Shown: positions 37,501 through 45,731 of the stretch, piece after piece
Layout: the number at the start of each line of letters is the position of its first letter
How positions within the stretch are numbered: the stretch's first letter is position 1
Assembly (NCBI GenBank): GCA_000720845.1
Contig: JODU01000015.1
Coordinates: 124,001 to 188,000 of the forward strand
Length of the DNA stretch: 64,000 bases
Reading direction: 5' to 3'
From: Kitasatospora aureofaciens
Lineage (GTDB): Bacteria; Actinomycetota; Actinomycetes; Streptomycetales; Streptomycetaceae
Position numbers and translations under genes: made by a program
Notes under the pieces: generated by a model
What the model was told of the DNA's origin: nothing
What the model saw: the letters and a program-made list of their open reading frames with translations, nothing else
Databases searched by the model: none

Positions 37501-38388
37501 CTGTCCGAGGACCAGGCCCGGTACAACGTCTACAACTCCCTGCTCTCCGAGTACGCGGTGATGGGCTTCGAGTACGGCTACTCGCTGGCCCGCCCGGACG
37601 CGCTGGTGATGTGGGAGGCGCAGTTCGGCGACTTCGTCAACGGCGCGCAGACGGTCGTGGACGAGTTCATCTCCTCGGCCGAGCAGAAGTGGAACCAGAC
37701 CTCCGGCGTCACCCTCCTGCTCCCCCACGGCTACGAGGGCCAGGGCCCGGACCACTCCTCGGCCCGCCCGGAGCGCTTTCTGCAGCTGTGCGCGCAGAAC
37801 AACATGACGGTCGCCATGCCGACCCTGCCGTCGAACTACTTCCACCTTCTGCGGTGGCAGGTGCACAACCCGCACCACAAGCCGCTGGTGGTCTTCACCC
37901 CGAAGTCGATGCTGCGCCTGAAGGCCGCGGCCTCGAAGGCGGAGGAGTTCACGACGGGCCAGTTCCGCCCCGTCATCGGCGACGACTCGGTCGACCCGGC
38001 CGCCGTCAGGAAGGTCGTCTTCACCGCCGGCAAGGTCTACTACGACCTCGACGCCGAGCGGAAGAAGCGCGGCCTGACGGACACGGCGATCATCCGCATC
38101 GAGCGCCTGTACCCGCTGCCGGGTGCCGAGCTCCAGGCGGAGATCGCCAAGTACCCGAACGCCGAGAAGTACCTGTGGGCCCAGGAGGAGCCGGCGAACC
38201 AGGGTGCCTGGCCGTTCATCGCGCTCAACCTGATCGACCACCTGGACCTGGCGGTCGGCGCCGACGTCCCGCACGGCGAGCGCCTGCGCCGCATCTCTCG
38301 GCCGCACAGCTCGTCCCCGGCCGTCGGCTCGGCCAAGCGGCACCAGGCCGAGCAGGAGCAGCTGGTGCGTGAGGTCTTCGAGGCCTGA
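34576..38388 (+). CDS. sucA: 2-oxoglutarate dehydrogenase/decarboxylase, fused E2-E1 (SucA/KGD)
   Basis: A 1270-residue multifunctional actinobacterial enzyme of the TCA cycle. The short N-terminal E1 segment (NEWLVDEIYQQYLQDPNSVDRAWWDFF) is followed by an Ala/Pro-rich linker (about residues 58-145), an E2-type acyltransferase domain with catalytic His365 in YDHRVIQG, and a full E1 thiamine-diphosphate domain (about 450-1270; ThDP motif from GDAAFAGQG to INNQ). There is no lipoyl domain, so it must use the lipoyl group of another E2, as in mycobacterial KGD. GTG at 34576 was chosen to match the usual actinobacterial N-terminus; the upstream open frame is less convincing. Confidence 0.96.
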   Translation: MSPQSPSNSSISTDTDQANNAGKNPAAAFGANEWLVDEIYQQYLQDPNSVDRAWWDFFADYKPGAAAQPASAAVTTDTGSTPPAAPAPQAQAPAPAQPKAAAPAPAQPAAPAPAAPAAKPAAAPAPAKPAAKPQAKAAAPAKDAGAAPEGPELVTLRGPAAAVAKNMNASLELPTATSVRAVPVKLLFDNRIVINNHLKRARGGKISFTHLIGYAMVQAIKAMPSMNHSFGEKDGKPTLVKPAHINLGLAIDLVKPNGDRQLVVAAIKKAETLNFFEFWQAYEDIVRRARDNKLTMDDFTGVTVSLTNPGGLGTVHSVPRLMPGQSVILGVGSMDYPAEFQGTSQDTLNKLGISKVMTLTSTYDHRVIQGAASGEFLRQVANLLLGENGFYDEIFKALRIPYEPVRWLKDIDASHDDDVTKAARVFELIHSYRVRGHVMADTDPLEYQQRKHPDLDITEHGLTLWDLEREFAVGGFAGKSLMKLRDILGVLRDSYCRTTGVEFMHIQDPKQRKWIQDRIERSHTKPEREEQLRILRRLNAAEAFETFLQTKYVGQKRFSLEGGESVIPLLDAVIDSAAESRLDEVVIGMAHRGRLNVLANVVGKSYAQIFREFEGNLDPKSMHGSGDVKYHLGAEGTFTGLDGEQIKVSLVANPSHLEAVDPVLEGVSRAKQDIINKGGTDFTVLPVAIHGDAAFAGQGVVAETLNMSQLRGYRTGGTVHVVINNQVGFTAAPESSRSSMYATDVARMIEAPIFHVNGDDPEAVVRVARLAFEFRQAFNKDVVIDLICYRRRGHNESDNPAFTQPLMYDLIDKKRSVRKLYTESLIGRGDITLEEAEQALQDYQGQLEKVFTEVREAVSQPTAAEPSDPQAEFPVAVNTAVSAETVKRIAESQVNIPDHVTIHPRLLPQLQRRAAMVEDGTIDWGMGETLAVGSLLLEGVPVRLTGQDSQRGTFGQRHAVVIDRETGDEFTPLLYLSEDQARYNVYNSLLSEYAVMGFEYGYSLARPDALVMWEAQFGDFVNGAQTVVDEFISSAEQKWNQTSGVTLLLPHGYEGQGPDHSSARPERFLQLCAQNNMTVAMPTLPSNYFHLLRWQVHNPHHKPLVVFTPKSMLRLKAAASKAEEFTTGQFRPVIGDDSVDPAAVRKVVFTAGKVYYDLDAERKKRGLTDTAIIRIERLYPLPGAELQAEIAKYPNAEKYLWAQEEPANQGAWPFIALNLIDHLDLAVGADVPHGERLRRISRPHSSSPAVGSAKRHQAEQEQLVREVFEA

Positions 38389-38419
38389 TACCCGGGGCTT
38401 CGGCCCCGCCGCGCGACCG

Positions 38420-38454
38420 AAGAGGCCGGCCCCGTTCCCCGGGGCCGGCCTCTT
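38420..38454. terminator. Hairpin terminator after sucA
   Basis: A 15-bp perfect stem (38420-38434 with 38440-38454) with a 5-nt loop, 31 bp after the sucA stop. It also faces the end of the convergent DUF6104 gene, so it can act in both directions. Confidence 0.8.
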
Positions 38455-38507
38455 GGCGTTCGCCCGGCGCCGCCCGGCCGAGGCAGGGCTGGAAGCCGCG
38501 CGTGGTC

Positions 38508-38693
38508 CTACTCCTCGTCCTCGTCCTCGTCGTCCAGCCGGGCGAGCCAGGTGGCGAGGCGCTCGACGGGCACCTCGAAGTCCGGGTTGAGGTCGACGAA
38601 CGTACGCAGCTGTTCGGCGAGCCACTCGAAGGTGACCTCTTCCTCGCCGCGCCGCTTCTCCAGTTCCTCGATGCCGCGGTCGGTGAAGTACAT
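38508..38693 (-). CDS. Small DUF6104-type acidic protein
   Basis: A 61-residue protein beginning MYFTDRGIEELEKRRGEEEVTF and ending in a run of Asp/Glu. This sequence type is highly conserved in Streptomyces, and I recognise it as the DUF6104 family of unknown function. It has no signal or membrane segment. The ATG has GGAG at about 8 nt upstream. It lies downstream of the hypothetical protein gene at 38740 in the same orientation. Confidence 0.82.
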   Translation of the reverse strand: MYFTDRGIEELEKRRGEEEVTFEWLAEQLRTFVDLNPDFEVPVERLATWLARLDDEDEDEE

Positions 38694-38739
38694 GTGATGT
38701 TCTCCTGCGTGCGTCCGTGTTCCGAATCCGCCCCCAAGA

Positions 38740-39552
38740 CTATGCAAACGGCGCCGCGCGGGTGCCGGGGCGGGCGAGGAGTGACGTGCCGTGGGCGGCC
38801 AGCAGGGCGCCCACCGTGATCCGGCCGGCGCTGCGGTGCCGCGCGCCCCGGACCAGGAGTGCCGCCCCGGCCACCGCCTCGGCCAGTCCGAAGGCCCGTC
38901 CGGCCGGTCCGTACGCGCCGGGCTGCCGGACCGCGAGGCGGGCGGCGTCGCGTCCTCGCGCCGCCCCGGCGGTCCATCGGACGTCGGGCAGGGAGCGGGC
39001 GCGCTCGCGGAGGCGGTCGGCGGGTGCGCCCGGGTCGAGTCCCTCCGCAAGCACCGCTCCCGCCCGCGTGAGGACCGCGAGCAGGCCCCGCATCCTCGCA
39101 CGGGCGTCGGCCTCCGGGTCGGGCCTCGTCAGCCGGTCCAGCGACTGCACGTCCAGGACCGGGTCCAGGCCCAGGCGGGCGGCGAAGGTGCGCATCGCCT
39201 CGTCCTCGCCGGCCGGCGTGCCGTTCGCGAGCCACACGTATCCCACCGGGCGGCGGAATCCGGACGCGAGGGTGTATCCGGCCCGGTCGGCGTCCCACCA
39301 CAGGGCGAGTACGGGCCAGGGGGCTCCGACGGCGAGCGCCGCGGCCCAGCCGGTGACGACACGGTCGACCGGCTCGCCCCCGTCCCGCCAGGGCCCGCCC
39401 TCCGGCACGAGCACGCTCCACTGGGCACCGGCCCGGACCAGCGGCATCCGTTCGCCCAGCAGGGGAGCCACGACGGCGACGGAGTCCGGCTCGGCGCGGC
39501 AGAGCAGCAGAGCACCGGGACCTGGCGCGGGCACGGACTCTTCCGTTGACAT
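38740..39552 (-). CDS. Hypothetical cytoplasmic/membrane-associated protein
   Basis: A 270-residue protein of unknown function. The N-terminal half (ALLLCRAEPDSVAVVAPLLGERMPLVRAGAQWSVLVPEGGPW in pattern) looks like a compact alpha/beta domain; a middle segment (ALWWDADRAGYTLASGFRRPVGYVWLANGTP) is likely conserved; the C-terminus has weakly hydrophobic stretches (AEAVAGAALLVRGA; GRITVGALLAAHG). It is divergent from the DUF4097/PadR operon, and homologues appear common in Streptomyces. Confidence 0.72.
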   Translation of the reverse strand: MSTEESVPAPGPGALLLCRAEPDSVAVVAPLLGERMPLVRAGAQWSVLVPEGGPWRDGGEPVDRVVTGWAAALAVGAPWPVLALWWDADRAGYTLASGFRRPVGYVWLANGTPAGEDEAMRTFAARLGLDPVLDVQSLDRLTRPDPEADARARMRGLLAVLTRAGAVLAEGLDPGAPADRLRERARSLPDVRWTAGAARGRDAARLAVRQPGAYGPAGRAFGLAEAVAGAALLVRGARHRSAGRITVGALLAAHGTSLLARPGTRAAPFA

Positions 39553-39629
39553 AGTGACAAGTTAGGGCATATCGACCCGAGCGGCCGATCCTTGATCACC
39601 AGAACGGGTGCCTTGACTTTACGTGTCCG

Positions 39630-39639
39630 CGATATATCG
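39630..39639. promoter_or_regulatory. Palindromic candidate PadR operator
   Basis: The perfect 10-bp palindrome CGATATATCG lies 50 bp before the DUF4097 gene start, with a related half-site GCGATATGGCGC at 39656-39667. It is strikingly A/T-rich for this chromosome. Position upstream of a padR-containing operon suggests autoregulation; this is inference. Confidence 0.55.
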
Positions 39640-39689
39640 TGAATCGAGAGGGACGCGATATGGCGCGTTCGGTCGAGGAGGTCTGCACC

Positions 39690-40640
39690 ATGTCCGAGTG
39701 GTCCGTCGCGGAGCCCAGGAAGCTCACCTTCGACGAGTCCGTGAGCCGGCTCCACGTACGCATTGTCGGTGGAACGGTGAACGTGGTGGGCACGGACGAA
39801 GGTTCCGCCCGCCTGGAGGTCTCCGAGATCGAGGGGCCACCTCTGATCGTGACCCACCGGGACGGCGTGCTCACGGTGGCCTATGAGGACCTGCCCTGGA
39901 AGGGCTTCCTCAAGTGGCTGGACCGCAAGGGATGGCGCCGCAGTGCGGTGGTCTCCCTCGCGGTGCCGACCGGCACCCGGGTGGAGGTGGGCGCGGTCAG
40001 CGCCACGGCCGTGGTCTCCGGCCTCGACGGACCCGCCGAGGTCAAGGGCGTCTCCGGGGACACCACCCTGGTGAGCCTCGCGGGCCCCGTCCGCGCGGAC
40101 ACCGTCTCGGGGAACGTGGAGGCCCAGGCCCTCACCGGCGACCTGCGTTTCAACTCCGTCTCCGGCGACCTGACGGTGGTGGAGGCGGGCTCCTCCGTGC
40201 GGGCCGACTCGGTGAGCGGGTCGATGATCGTCGACCTGGACCCGGCCGGTGGCCCCACCGACATCGGCCTGAACAGCGTCTCGGGCGAGATCGCCATCCG
40301 GCTGCCCCAGCCGGCCGACGCCCGCGTCGAGGCGAACACGGCCAGCGGCGTGGTCAGCAGCGCCTTCGAGGACCTCCGGGTGGGCGGCCAGTGGGGGGCC
40401 AAGCGCATCACCGGCCGCCTCGGCGCGGGCAACGGCCGGCTGAAGGCCACCACGGTCTCCGGCTCCATCGCCCTGCTCCGCCGTCCGACGGCGGAGGACA
40501 CGGTGTGGGAGCGGGAGCCGGAGGACTCCGACCCGGCGGGCCGGGCGCAGGGCGCCCCGGGGGACAATTCCGCTTCCGTCCGGGACCAGGGCGCCACCGA
40601 CGCCCCTTCCGACGGCACGACCGACAAGAAGGTGCTCTGA
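39690..40640 (+). CDS. DUF4097 (beta-helix adhesin-like) protein
   Basis: A 316-residue protein with a DUF4097 right-handed beta-helix. Short repeats of the type VKGVSGDTTLVSLAGPVRADTVSGN, LRFNSVSGDLTVVEAGSSVRADSVSGS and GLNSVSGEIAIRLP recur through residues 90-250. There is no signal peptide. It is 1 bp upstream of padR, and such pairs are common in actinobacteria. ATG at 39690 has GAGGAGG 9 nt upstream; an alternative ATG at 39660 preceded by GAGAGGG would add ten residues. Confidence 0.87.
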   Translation: MSEWSVAEPRKLTFDESVSRLHVRIVGGTVNVVGTDEGSARLEVSEIEGPPLIVTHRDGVLTVAYEDLPWKGFLKWLDRKGWRRSAVVSLAVPTGTRVEVGAVSATAVVSGLDGPAEVKGVSGDTTLVSLAGPVRADTVSGNVEAQALTGDLRFNSVSGDLTVVEAGSSVRADSVSGSMIVDLDPAGGPTDIGLNSVSGEIAIRLPQPADARVEANTASGVVSSAFEDLRVGGQWGAKRITGRLGAGNGRLKATTVSGSIALLRRPTAEDTVWEREPEDSDPAGRAQGAPGDNSASVRDQGATDAPSDGTTDKKVL

Positions 40641-40641
40641 C

Positions 40642-41709
40642 ATGCCCCCCGTCTTCGCCCACGGCCGCCTCCGCCTCTACCTCCTCAAGCTCCTGGACGA
40701 GGCCCCGCGCCACGGTTACGAGGTGATCCGGCTCCTCGAAGAACGCTTCCAGGGCCTGTACGCCCCGTCCGCGGGCACGGTGTACCCGCGTCTGGCCAAG
40801 CTGGAGGCGGAGGGTCTGGTCACCCACACCACCGAGGGCGGCCGCAAGGTGTACGCCATCACGGACGCCGGGCGCGCCGAGCTGGCCGACCGCAGCGGTG
40901 AGCTGGCCGACCTGGAGCTGGAGATCCGCGAGTCGGTCGCCGAGCTGGCCGCCGAGATCCGGGCCGACGTGCGGGGCGCGGCCGGTGATCTGCGGCGTGA
41001 GATGCGGGCCGCGGCCACCGCGGCCCGTCGGGGCACCTCCGGGGCTCAGGACGAGGGGAGCGGCTCCGCCGCCGGTGCCGGGGACGACACCGACGAGAAG
41101 GAGGCCTGGCAGGCCGTCAAGGAGGAGATGCGGCGGGTCAAGCAGGAGTGGAAGGAGCAGGCCCGCCGCGCCAAGGACGAGAGCCGCCGCGCCCGTGACG
41201 AGGCCCAGCGGGCCCGGCGCCAGGCCAAGGAGGCCCAGGAGCGGGCCCGGGCCCAGGCGCAGGAAGAGGTCCAGCGCATCGCCCAGCGCGTGCAGGAGCA
41301 GGTGCAGGACCACTTCGCGCGGGGCGACTGGCCGACGGGACTGCGCGAGGGACTGAGCGAACTGGCCAAGGAGGTCGGTGACTTCGGCAAGGACTTCGGG
41401 AAGGAGTTCGGCAAGGACTGGGGCTTCGGCCGCACCGACACCGGGAGCACCGCCCACCGGCCCGAGTACACCGTCACACCCGAGGACTTCCCCGCCGGAT
41501 ATGCGCCCAGCTGGGCCCACGAGGACGCCGCGGAGTCGACCGGCGACCCGGCCCGCGACCTGGACCGGCTGCTCGACCGCTTCCGGGACGACATCCGCGA
41601 CGCGGCCCGGGACCACGGTGTGACGGCCGACCAGGTGCGCGACACCCGCCGTCGGCTGTCGGAGGCGGCGGCCCACATCGGGGCGATCCTGCGCCCGCCG
41701 AAGGCCTGA
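40642..41709 (+). CDS. PadR family regulator with long coiled-coil extension
   Basis: A 355-residue protein. Residues 1-85 form the PadR winged helix (LRLYLLKLLDEAPRHGYEVIRLLEERFQGLYAPSAGTVYPRLAKLEAEGLV in pattern). A long charged coiled-coil rich in Arg/Glu/Ala (about 90-240) and an acidic C-terminal domain follow. Typical PadR proteins are 110-180 residues, so the extension is notable and is probably for dimerisation or partner binding. It is separated from the DUF4097 gene by 1 bp and is likely autoregulated. Confidence 0.92.
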   Translation: MPPVFAHGRLRLYLLKLLDEAPRHGYEVIRLLEERFQGLYAPSAGTVYPRLAKLEAEGLVTHTTEGGRKVYAITDAGRAELADRSGELADLELEIRESVAELAAEIRADVRGAAGDLRREMRAAATAARRGTSGAQDEGSGSAAGAGDDTDEKEAWQAVKEEMRRVKQEWKEQARRAKDESRRARDEAQRARRQAKEAQERARAQAQEEVQRIAQRVQEQVQDHFARGDWPTGLREGLSELAKEVGDFGKDFGKEFGKDWGFGRTDTGSTAHRPEYTVTPEDFPAGYAPSWAHEDAAESTGDPARDLDRLLDRFRDDIRDAARDHGVTADQVRDTRRRLSEAAAHIGAILRPPKA

Positions 41710-41724
41710 GCCCGGCGGGGCACG

Positions 41725-41760
41725 GCGCGGCGGCCCTCATTTCCCTCAGGGGCGCCGCGC
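41725..41760. terminator. Bidirectional hairpin between padR and the Clp-N gene
   Basis: A 13-bp stem with one mismatch (41725-41737 with 41748-41760) and a 10-nt loop lies between two convergent genes. Confidence 0.65.
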
Positions 41761-41776
41761 GCCGGTGAAACGCCGG

Positions 41777-42343
41777 TCAGGCACAGACCTCCCCGGCCCC
41801 GTCGCCCAGCACCCTGGTCAGCGACGCGTGGGTCACCCCGTGGTCGGCGAGCACTTCGGCGGGCACACCGGGGCGCAGGACCAGGGCGAGGAGGAGATGC
41901 TCGTCCCCGATGCGCCGGTCGCGGCGGGCGACGGCGACCCGGAGCGCCTTCTCCAGGACCTCCTTGGCGCCCCGGCTGAAGCTCCGGTGTCCGGACCACC
42001 GGCGCCCGCCCCTCCGGTCGTCGACGGACATCGCCCCCACGCCATGGGCCTCCTCGACCTTGGCGACGATCTCCGTGACGTCGATCCCCAGTCCGGCGAG
42101 GGCGTCCGTCTCGGACTTCGACAGACCGGCGCGACGCCGTGCGTCCCGCAATGCCTGGCGTACCGCGTCCCGGTGCTCCTCGGCGCCCAGTGCCGCCAGC
42201 GCGAAGGCGGCACGACTGCCCTCCCGGTCCAGCAGGGCGAGCAGCAGGTGCTCGGGCTCGACGGTCCCCGCCCCCGCCTCCTCGGCGTGTCCGACCGCCC
42301 CCTGCACGACCGCGCGGGCGTCCTTCGTGAACCGCTCGAACAT
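41777..42343 (-). CDS. Stand-alone double Clp-N domain protein
   Basis: A 188-residue protein made only of two Clp N-terminal repeats: MFERFTKDARAVVQGAVGHAEEAGAGTVEPEHLLLALL and SFSRGAKEVLEKALRVAVARRDRRIGDEHLLLALVL in pattern. It lacks the AAA+ modules of ClpC/ClpA, so it has no unfoldase activity. It may bind ClpC substrates or adaptors, or act as a decoy or sensor. Its ATG shares one base with the stop of the upstream HTH gene (TGATG), so the two proteins are co-translated. Confidence 0.88.
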   Translation of the reverse strand: MFERFTKDARAVVQGAVGHAEEAGAGTVEPEHLLLALLDREGSRAAFALAALGAEEHRDAVRQALRDARRRAGLSKSETDALAGLGIDVTEIVAKVEEAHGVGAMSVDDRRGGRRWSGHRSFSRGAKEVLEKALRVAVARRDRRIGDEHLLLALVLRPGVPAEVLADHGVTHASLTRVLGDGAGEVCA

Positions 42344-42552
42344 CAATGCCTCCCGTACTTCTTGTGCACGGCCTGCCTGCTGACTCCGAGTTCCGTGGCG
42401 ATCTCCTGCCACGACCATCCCTGCCCGCGGGCACTGCGCACCTGTACGGCTTCCAGCTGCTCCACCAGCTTCCGCAGGGCGGCGACGGCCCGCAGCCCGA
42501 CCCGGGGATCGCGGTCCCCCGCCCGCGTGGCGAGATCCGTTGCTTCACTCAT
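42343..42552 (-). CDS. Small helix-turn-helix regulator, probably autoregulated
   Basis: A 69-residue protein with one helical region (LRAVAALRKLVEQLEAVQVRSARGQGW) leading into a compact HTH (WSWQEIATELGVSRQAVHKKYG) like sigma-region-4/Cro-type DNA-binding helices. Two 16-bp palindromes sit immediately upstream on its promoter. An apparent -10 element lies 6 bp from the ATG, so the transcript should be leaderless or nearly so; no ribosome binding site is visible. Confidence 0.88.
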   Translation of the reverse strand: MSEATDLATRAGDRDPRVGLRAVAALRKLVEQLEAVQVRSARGQGWSWQEIATELGVSRQAVHKKYGRH

Positions 42553-42555
42553 ACC

Positions 42556-42571
42556 GTCAACTTAGGTTGAC
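42556..42571. promoter_or_regulatory. Operator 1: palindrome GTCAAC-TTAG-GTTGAC
   Basis: A perfect 6-bp inverted repeat with a 4-bp spacer. It covers the candidate -10 element of the HTH gene. It shares both arms exactly with operator 2. Confidence 0.85.
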
Positions 42572-42587
42572 AGAGCCTACGCGTCAA
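42559..42587 (-). promoter_or_regulatory. Candidate promoter of the HTH/Clp-N operon
   Basis: On the minus strand, TTGACG (42587-42582) and TAAGTT (42564-42559) are separated by 17 bp. Transcription would begin at or next to the A of the ATG at 42552. Both hexamers lie inside the two palindromic operators, so bound repressor would block polymerase. Confidence 0.7.
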
Positions 42588-42598
42588 CCGTGGTTGAC
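42583..42598. promoter_or_regulatory. Operator 2: palindrome GTCAAC-CGTG-GTTGAC
   Basis: A second perfect inverted repeat with the same arms as operator 1. The two are 27 bp apart centre to centre. It overlaps the candidate -35 element. Confidence 0.85.
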
Positions 42599-42677
42599 AA
42601 ACAGGCCGGAGTCGCCGGGGCTCCGGGACGCGCGAACGGCGGGCCCGGAGAACCGGACCCGCCGCACGTGCCATATA

Positions 42678-42704
42678 TGCCGTATGTGCCGTATGTGCCG
42701 TATA
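42678..42704. repeat. 9-bp tandem repeat, three copies of TGCCGTATG
   Basis: Three consecutive 9-bp units (the last ends in A) lie just beyond the 3' end of the quinone oxidoreductase gene, in a non-coding segment that is A/T-rich for this genome. Confidence 0.8.
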
Positions 42705-42716
42705 CGGGGAAAGGCG

Positions 42717-43682
42717 TCAGGAGTTGCTGAGCACGATCTTGCCGAACTGCCCGCCGGAGGCCATCCGCTCGAACCCCTCACGGGCCCGGTCCATCGGGAG
42801 CACGTCGTCGATGACGGGCCGCACACCGGTGTCGGCGCAGAAGGACAGCAGGTCCTCCAGCTCGTCCTTGGACCCCATCGTGGAGCCGACGACCTTGAGC
42901 TCCAGGAAGAAGATCCGGGTCAGCTCGGCGTGGGAGGGCCGGTCGCCGCTGGTGGCACCGGAGATGACCAGCGTGCCGCCCGGCCTGAGCGACTTGATCG
43001 AGTGCGACCAGGTCGCGGCGCCCACCGTCTCGATCACGGCGTCCACCCGCTGTGGCAGCCGCGCCCCGGTCTCGACGGCCTCCACCGCACCGAGTTCCAG
43101 GGCCCGCTTGCGCTTGGCCTCGTCGCGGCTGGTCGCGAAGACCCGCAGCCCCGCCGCCTTGCCGAGCACGATGGCGGCCGTGGCGACCCCGCCGCCGGCG
43201 CCCTGCACCAGCACCGAGTCACCGGGGCGCACCCCCGCGTTGGTGAACAGCATCCGGTACGCCGTCAGCCAGGCGGTCGGCAGACAGGCGGCCTCCTCGA
43301 AGGAGAGCTCCTTGGGCTTGGGCAGGACGTTCCAGGTCGGCACGGCGACCTGCTCGGCGAACGTCCCCGGGTAGCGCTCGGTGAGGATGGACCGGGGCTC
43401 CTCGGGGCCGACCCCGTGGCCGGTCTGGCCGATCACGGAATGCAGGACGACCTCGTTGCCGTCGGCGTCGATCCCGGCGGCGTCGCAGCCGAGGATCATC
43501 GGCAGCCGGTCCTCGGGGAGGCCGACGCCGCGCAGGGACCACAGGTCGTGATGGTTGAGGGAGGCGGCCCTGACATCGACGACACTCCAGCCGGGCCGGG
43601 CCTCGGGAGCGGGAAGCTCTCCCAACTCCAGGCCCGCCAAGGGCTCGTCGCGGTCGATTCGGGCGGCGTAGACAGCGAACAT
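42717..43682 (-). CDS. Zinc-less MDR-family quinone oxidoreductase
   Basis: A 321-residue medium-chain dehydrogenase/reductase. The GroES-like N-terminal domain contains SLNHHDLWSLRG and LPMILGCDAAG; the Rossmann domain has VLVQGAGGGVATAAIVLGKAAGLRV with NADPH-type charge (SRDEAKRKRALELGA). It lacks the Cys-rich structural zinc loop. These enzymes reduce quinones or enones; the substrate is unknown. It is transcribed in the same direction as the malic enzyme gene, about 200 bp downstream of it. Confidence 0.9.
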   Translation of the reverse strand: MFAVYAARIDRDEPLAGLELGELPAPEARPGWSVVDVRAASLNHHDLWSLRGVGLPEDRLPMILGCDAAGIDADGNEVVLHSVIGQTGHGVGPEEPRSILTERYPGTFAEQVAVPTWNVLPKPKELSFEEAACLPTAWLTAYRMLFTNAGVRPGDSVLVQGAGGGVATAAIVLGKAAGLRVFATSRDEAKRKRALELGAVEAVETGARLPQRVDAVIETVGAATWSHSIKSLRPGGTLVISGATSGDRPSHAELTRIFFLELKVVGSTMGSKDELEDLLSFCADTGVRPVIDDVLPMDRAREGFERMASGGQFGKIVLSNS

Positions 43683-43880
43683 GACCTTGACGATAGGTTC
43701 CCCACCGCCCGACGGGAACCACAGCACCGTGTGACACACCCCCTCTTGCGCGCCCCGTACCGCCGGGCAGCGCACCCCGGCCCGCCACTCACACACCCGC
43801 ACCCGCACCCAATAGGCAAGCGGCCCCGCCCACCAAGGACGAGGCCGCTCACCACACGCCACACGCAGGGGCTCACGCCG

Positions 43881-45110
<1,230 letters not shown>

Positions 45111-45731
45111 TTTGTCTTACCCCTTAAGAGTTCATGGTTTGAGGGTTTGTCCACTCCTGGTGAGGAATGGGCGGGCACCGCGCAGGGAGATGGCTGTCTG
45201 GGCCACGCGGACCCCTGCGCGACGGGCGCGCCGCACACGCGCCCTGAGCCCCTGATGAGGGGTGTAAAGAACCTTCTTACCCGACGGACGCCTCCCGCGA
45301 CGAGTCCGATAAGCGCAAGCTCACATGCCGGACCCCGAACGCCGCATGTCGGTGACATGGCTCATAGCCAGGCTTCCGGACAACCTCCCGGCACCTCTTG
45401 ACAGAGCCGCGAGCGCCACCTTCAACAGCCCCGCCCGCCCGCGATCCATGCCCGGATAACGAGAAATTCCGCAGATCTTCCGGCCGGAGGGGCAGATTCC
45501 CGTAAAGGTTCGGTCGGGATGTACCGACCTGGTGCGGTTCGGGGGCTGACCCGTTATCCGATTTTGACATGACGGCCCCCCTGAATGGCCGAGTCCGAAT
45601 GGCAAGATGCCGTAATCACACGAGGTCGCGGCACTCGAAGGTGTGTGCTCTCGTCGACCCACGGCACCGGCCGGTCCCCCGGCCGGCGTCCCGTCCCATC
45701 GGCAACTCCCTCATCCGCCGGAGGAACCACC
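45111..45731. other. Long divergent intergenic region before the glutamate transporter
   Basis: About 620 bp with no convincing gene. It must hold the malic enzyme promoter (minus) and the transporter promoter (plus). Visible elements are a perfect inverted repeat CCCCT-GATG-AGGGG at 45249-45262, directly followed by an imperfect repeat GTAAAGAA-CC-TTCTTAC (45264-45280), and a TTGACA hexamer at 45564-45569 that could be a -35 box. The length suggests a long 5' leader or several regulated promoters. Confidence 0.45.

Noticed and set aside
34471..38625. Very long open frame on the minus strand opposite sucA
   Set aside because: It is open only because the GC-rich sense gene leaves few stops; its sequence has no domain, and the sense frame has complete E2 and E1 motifs.
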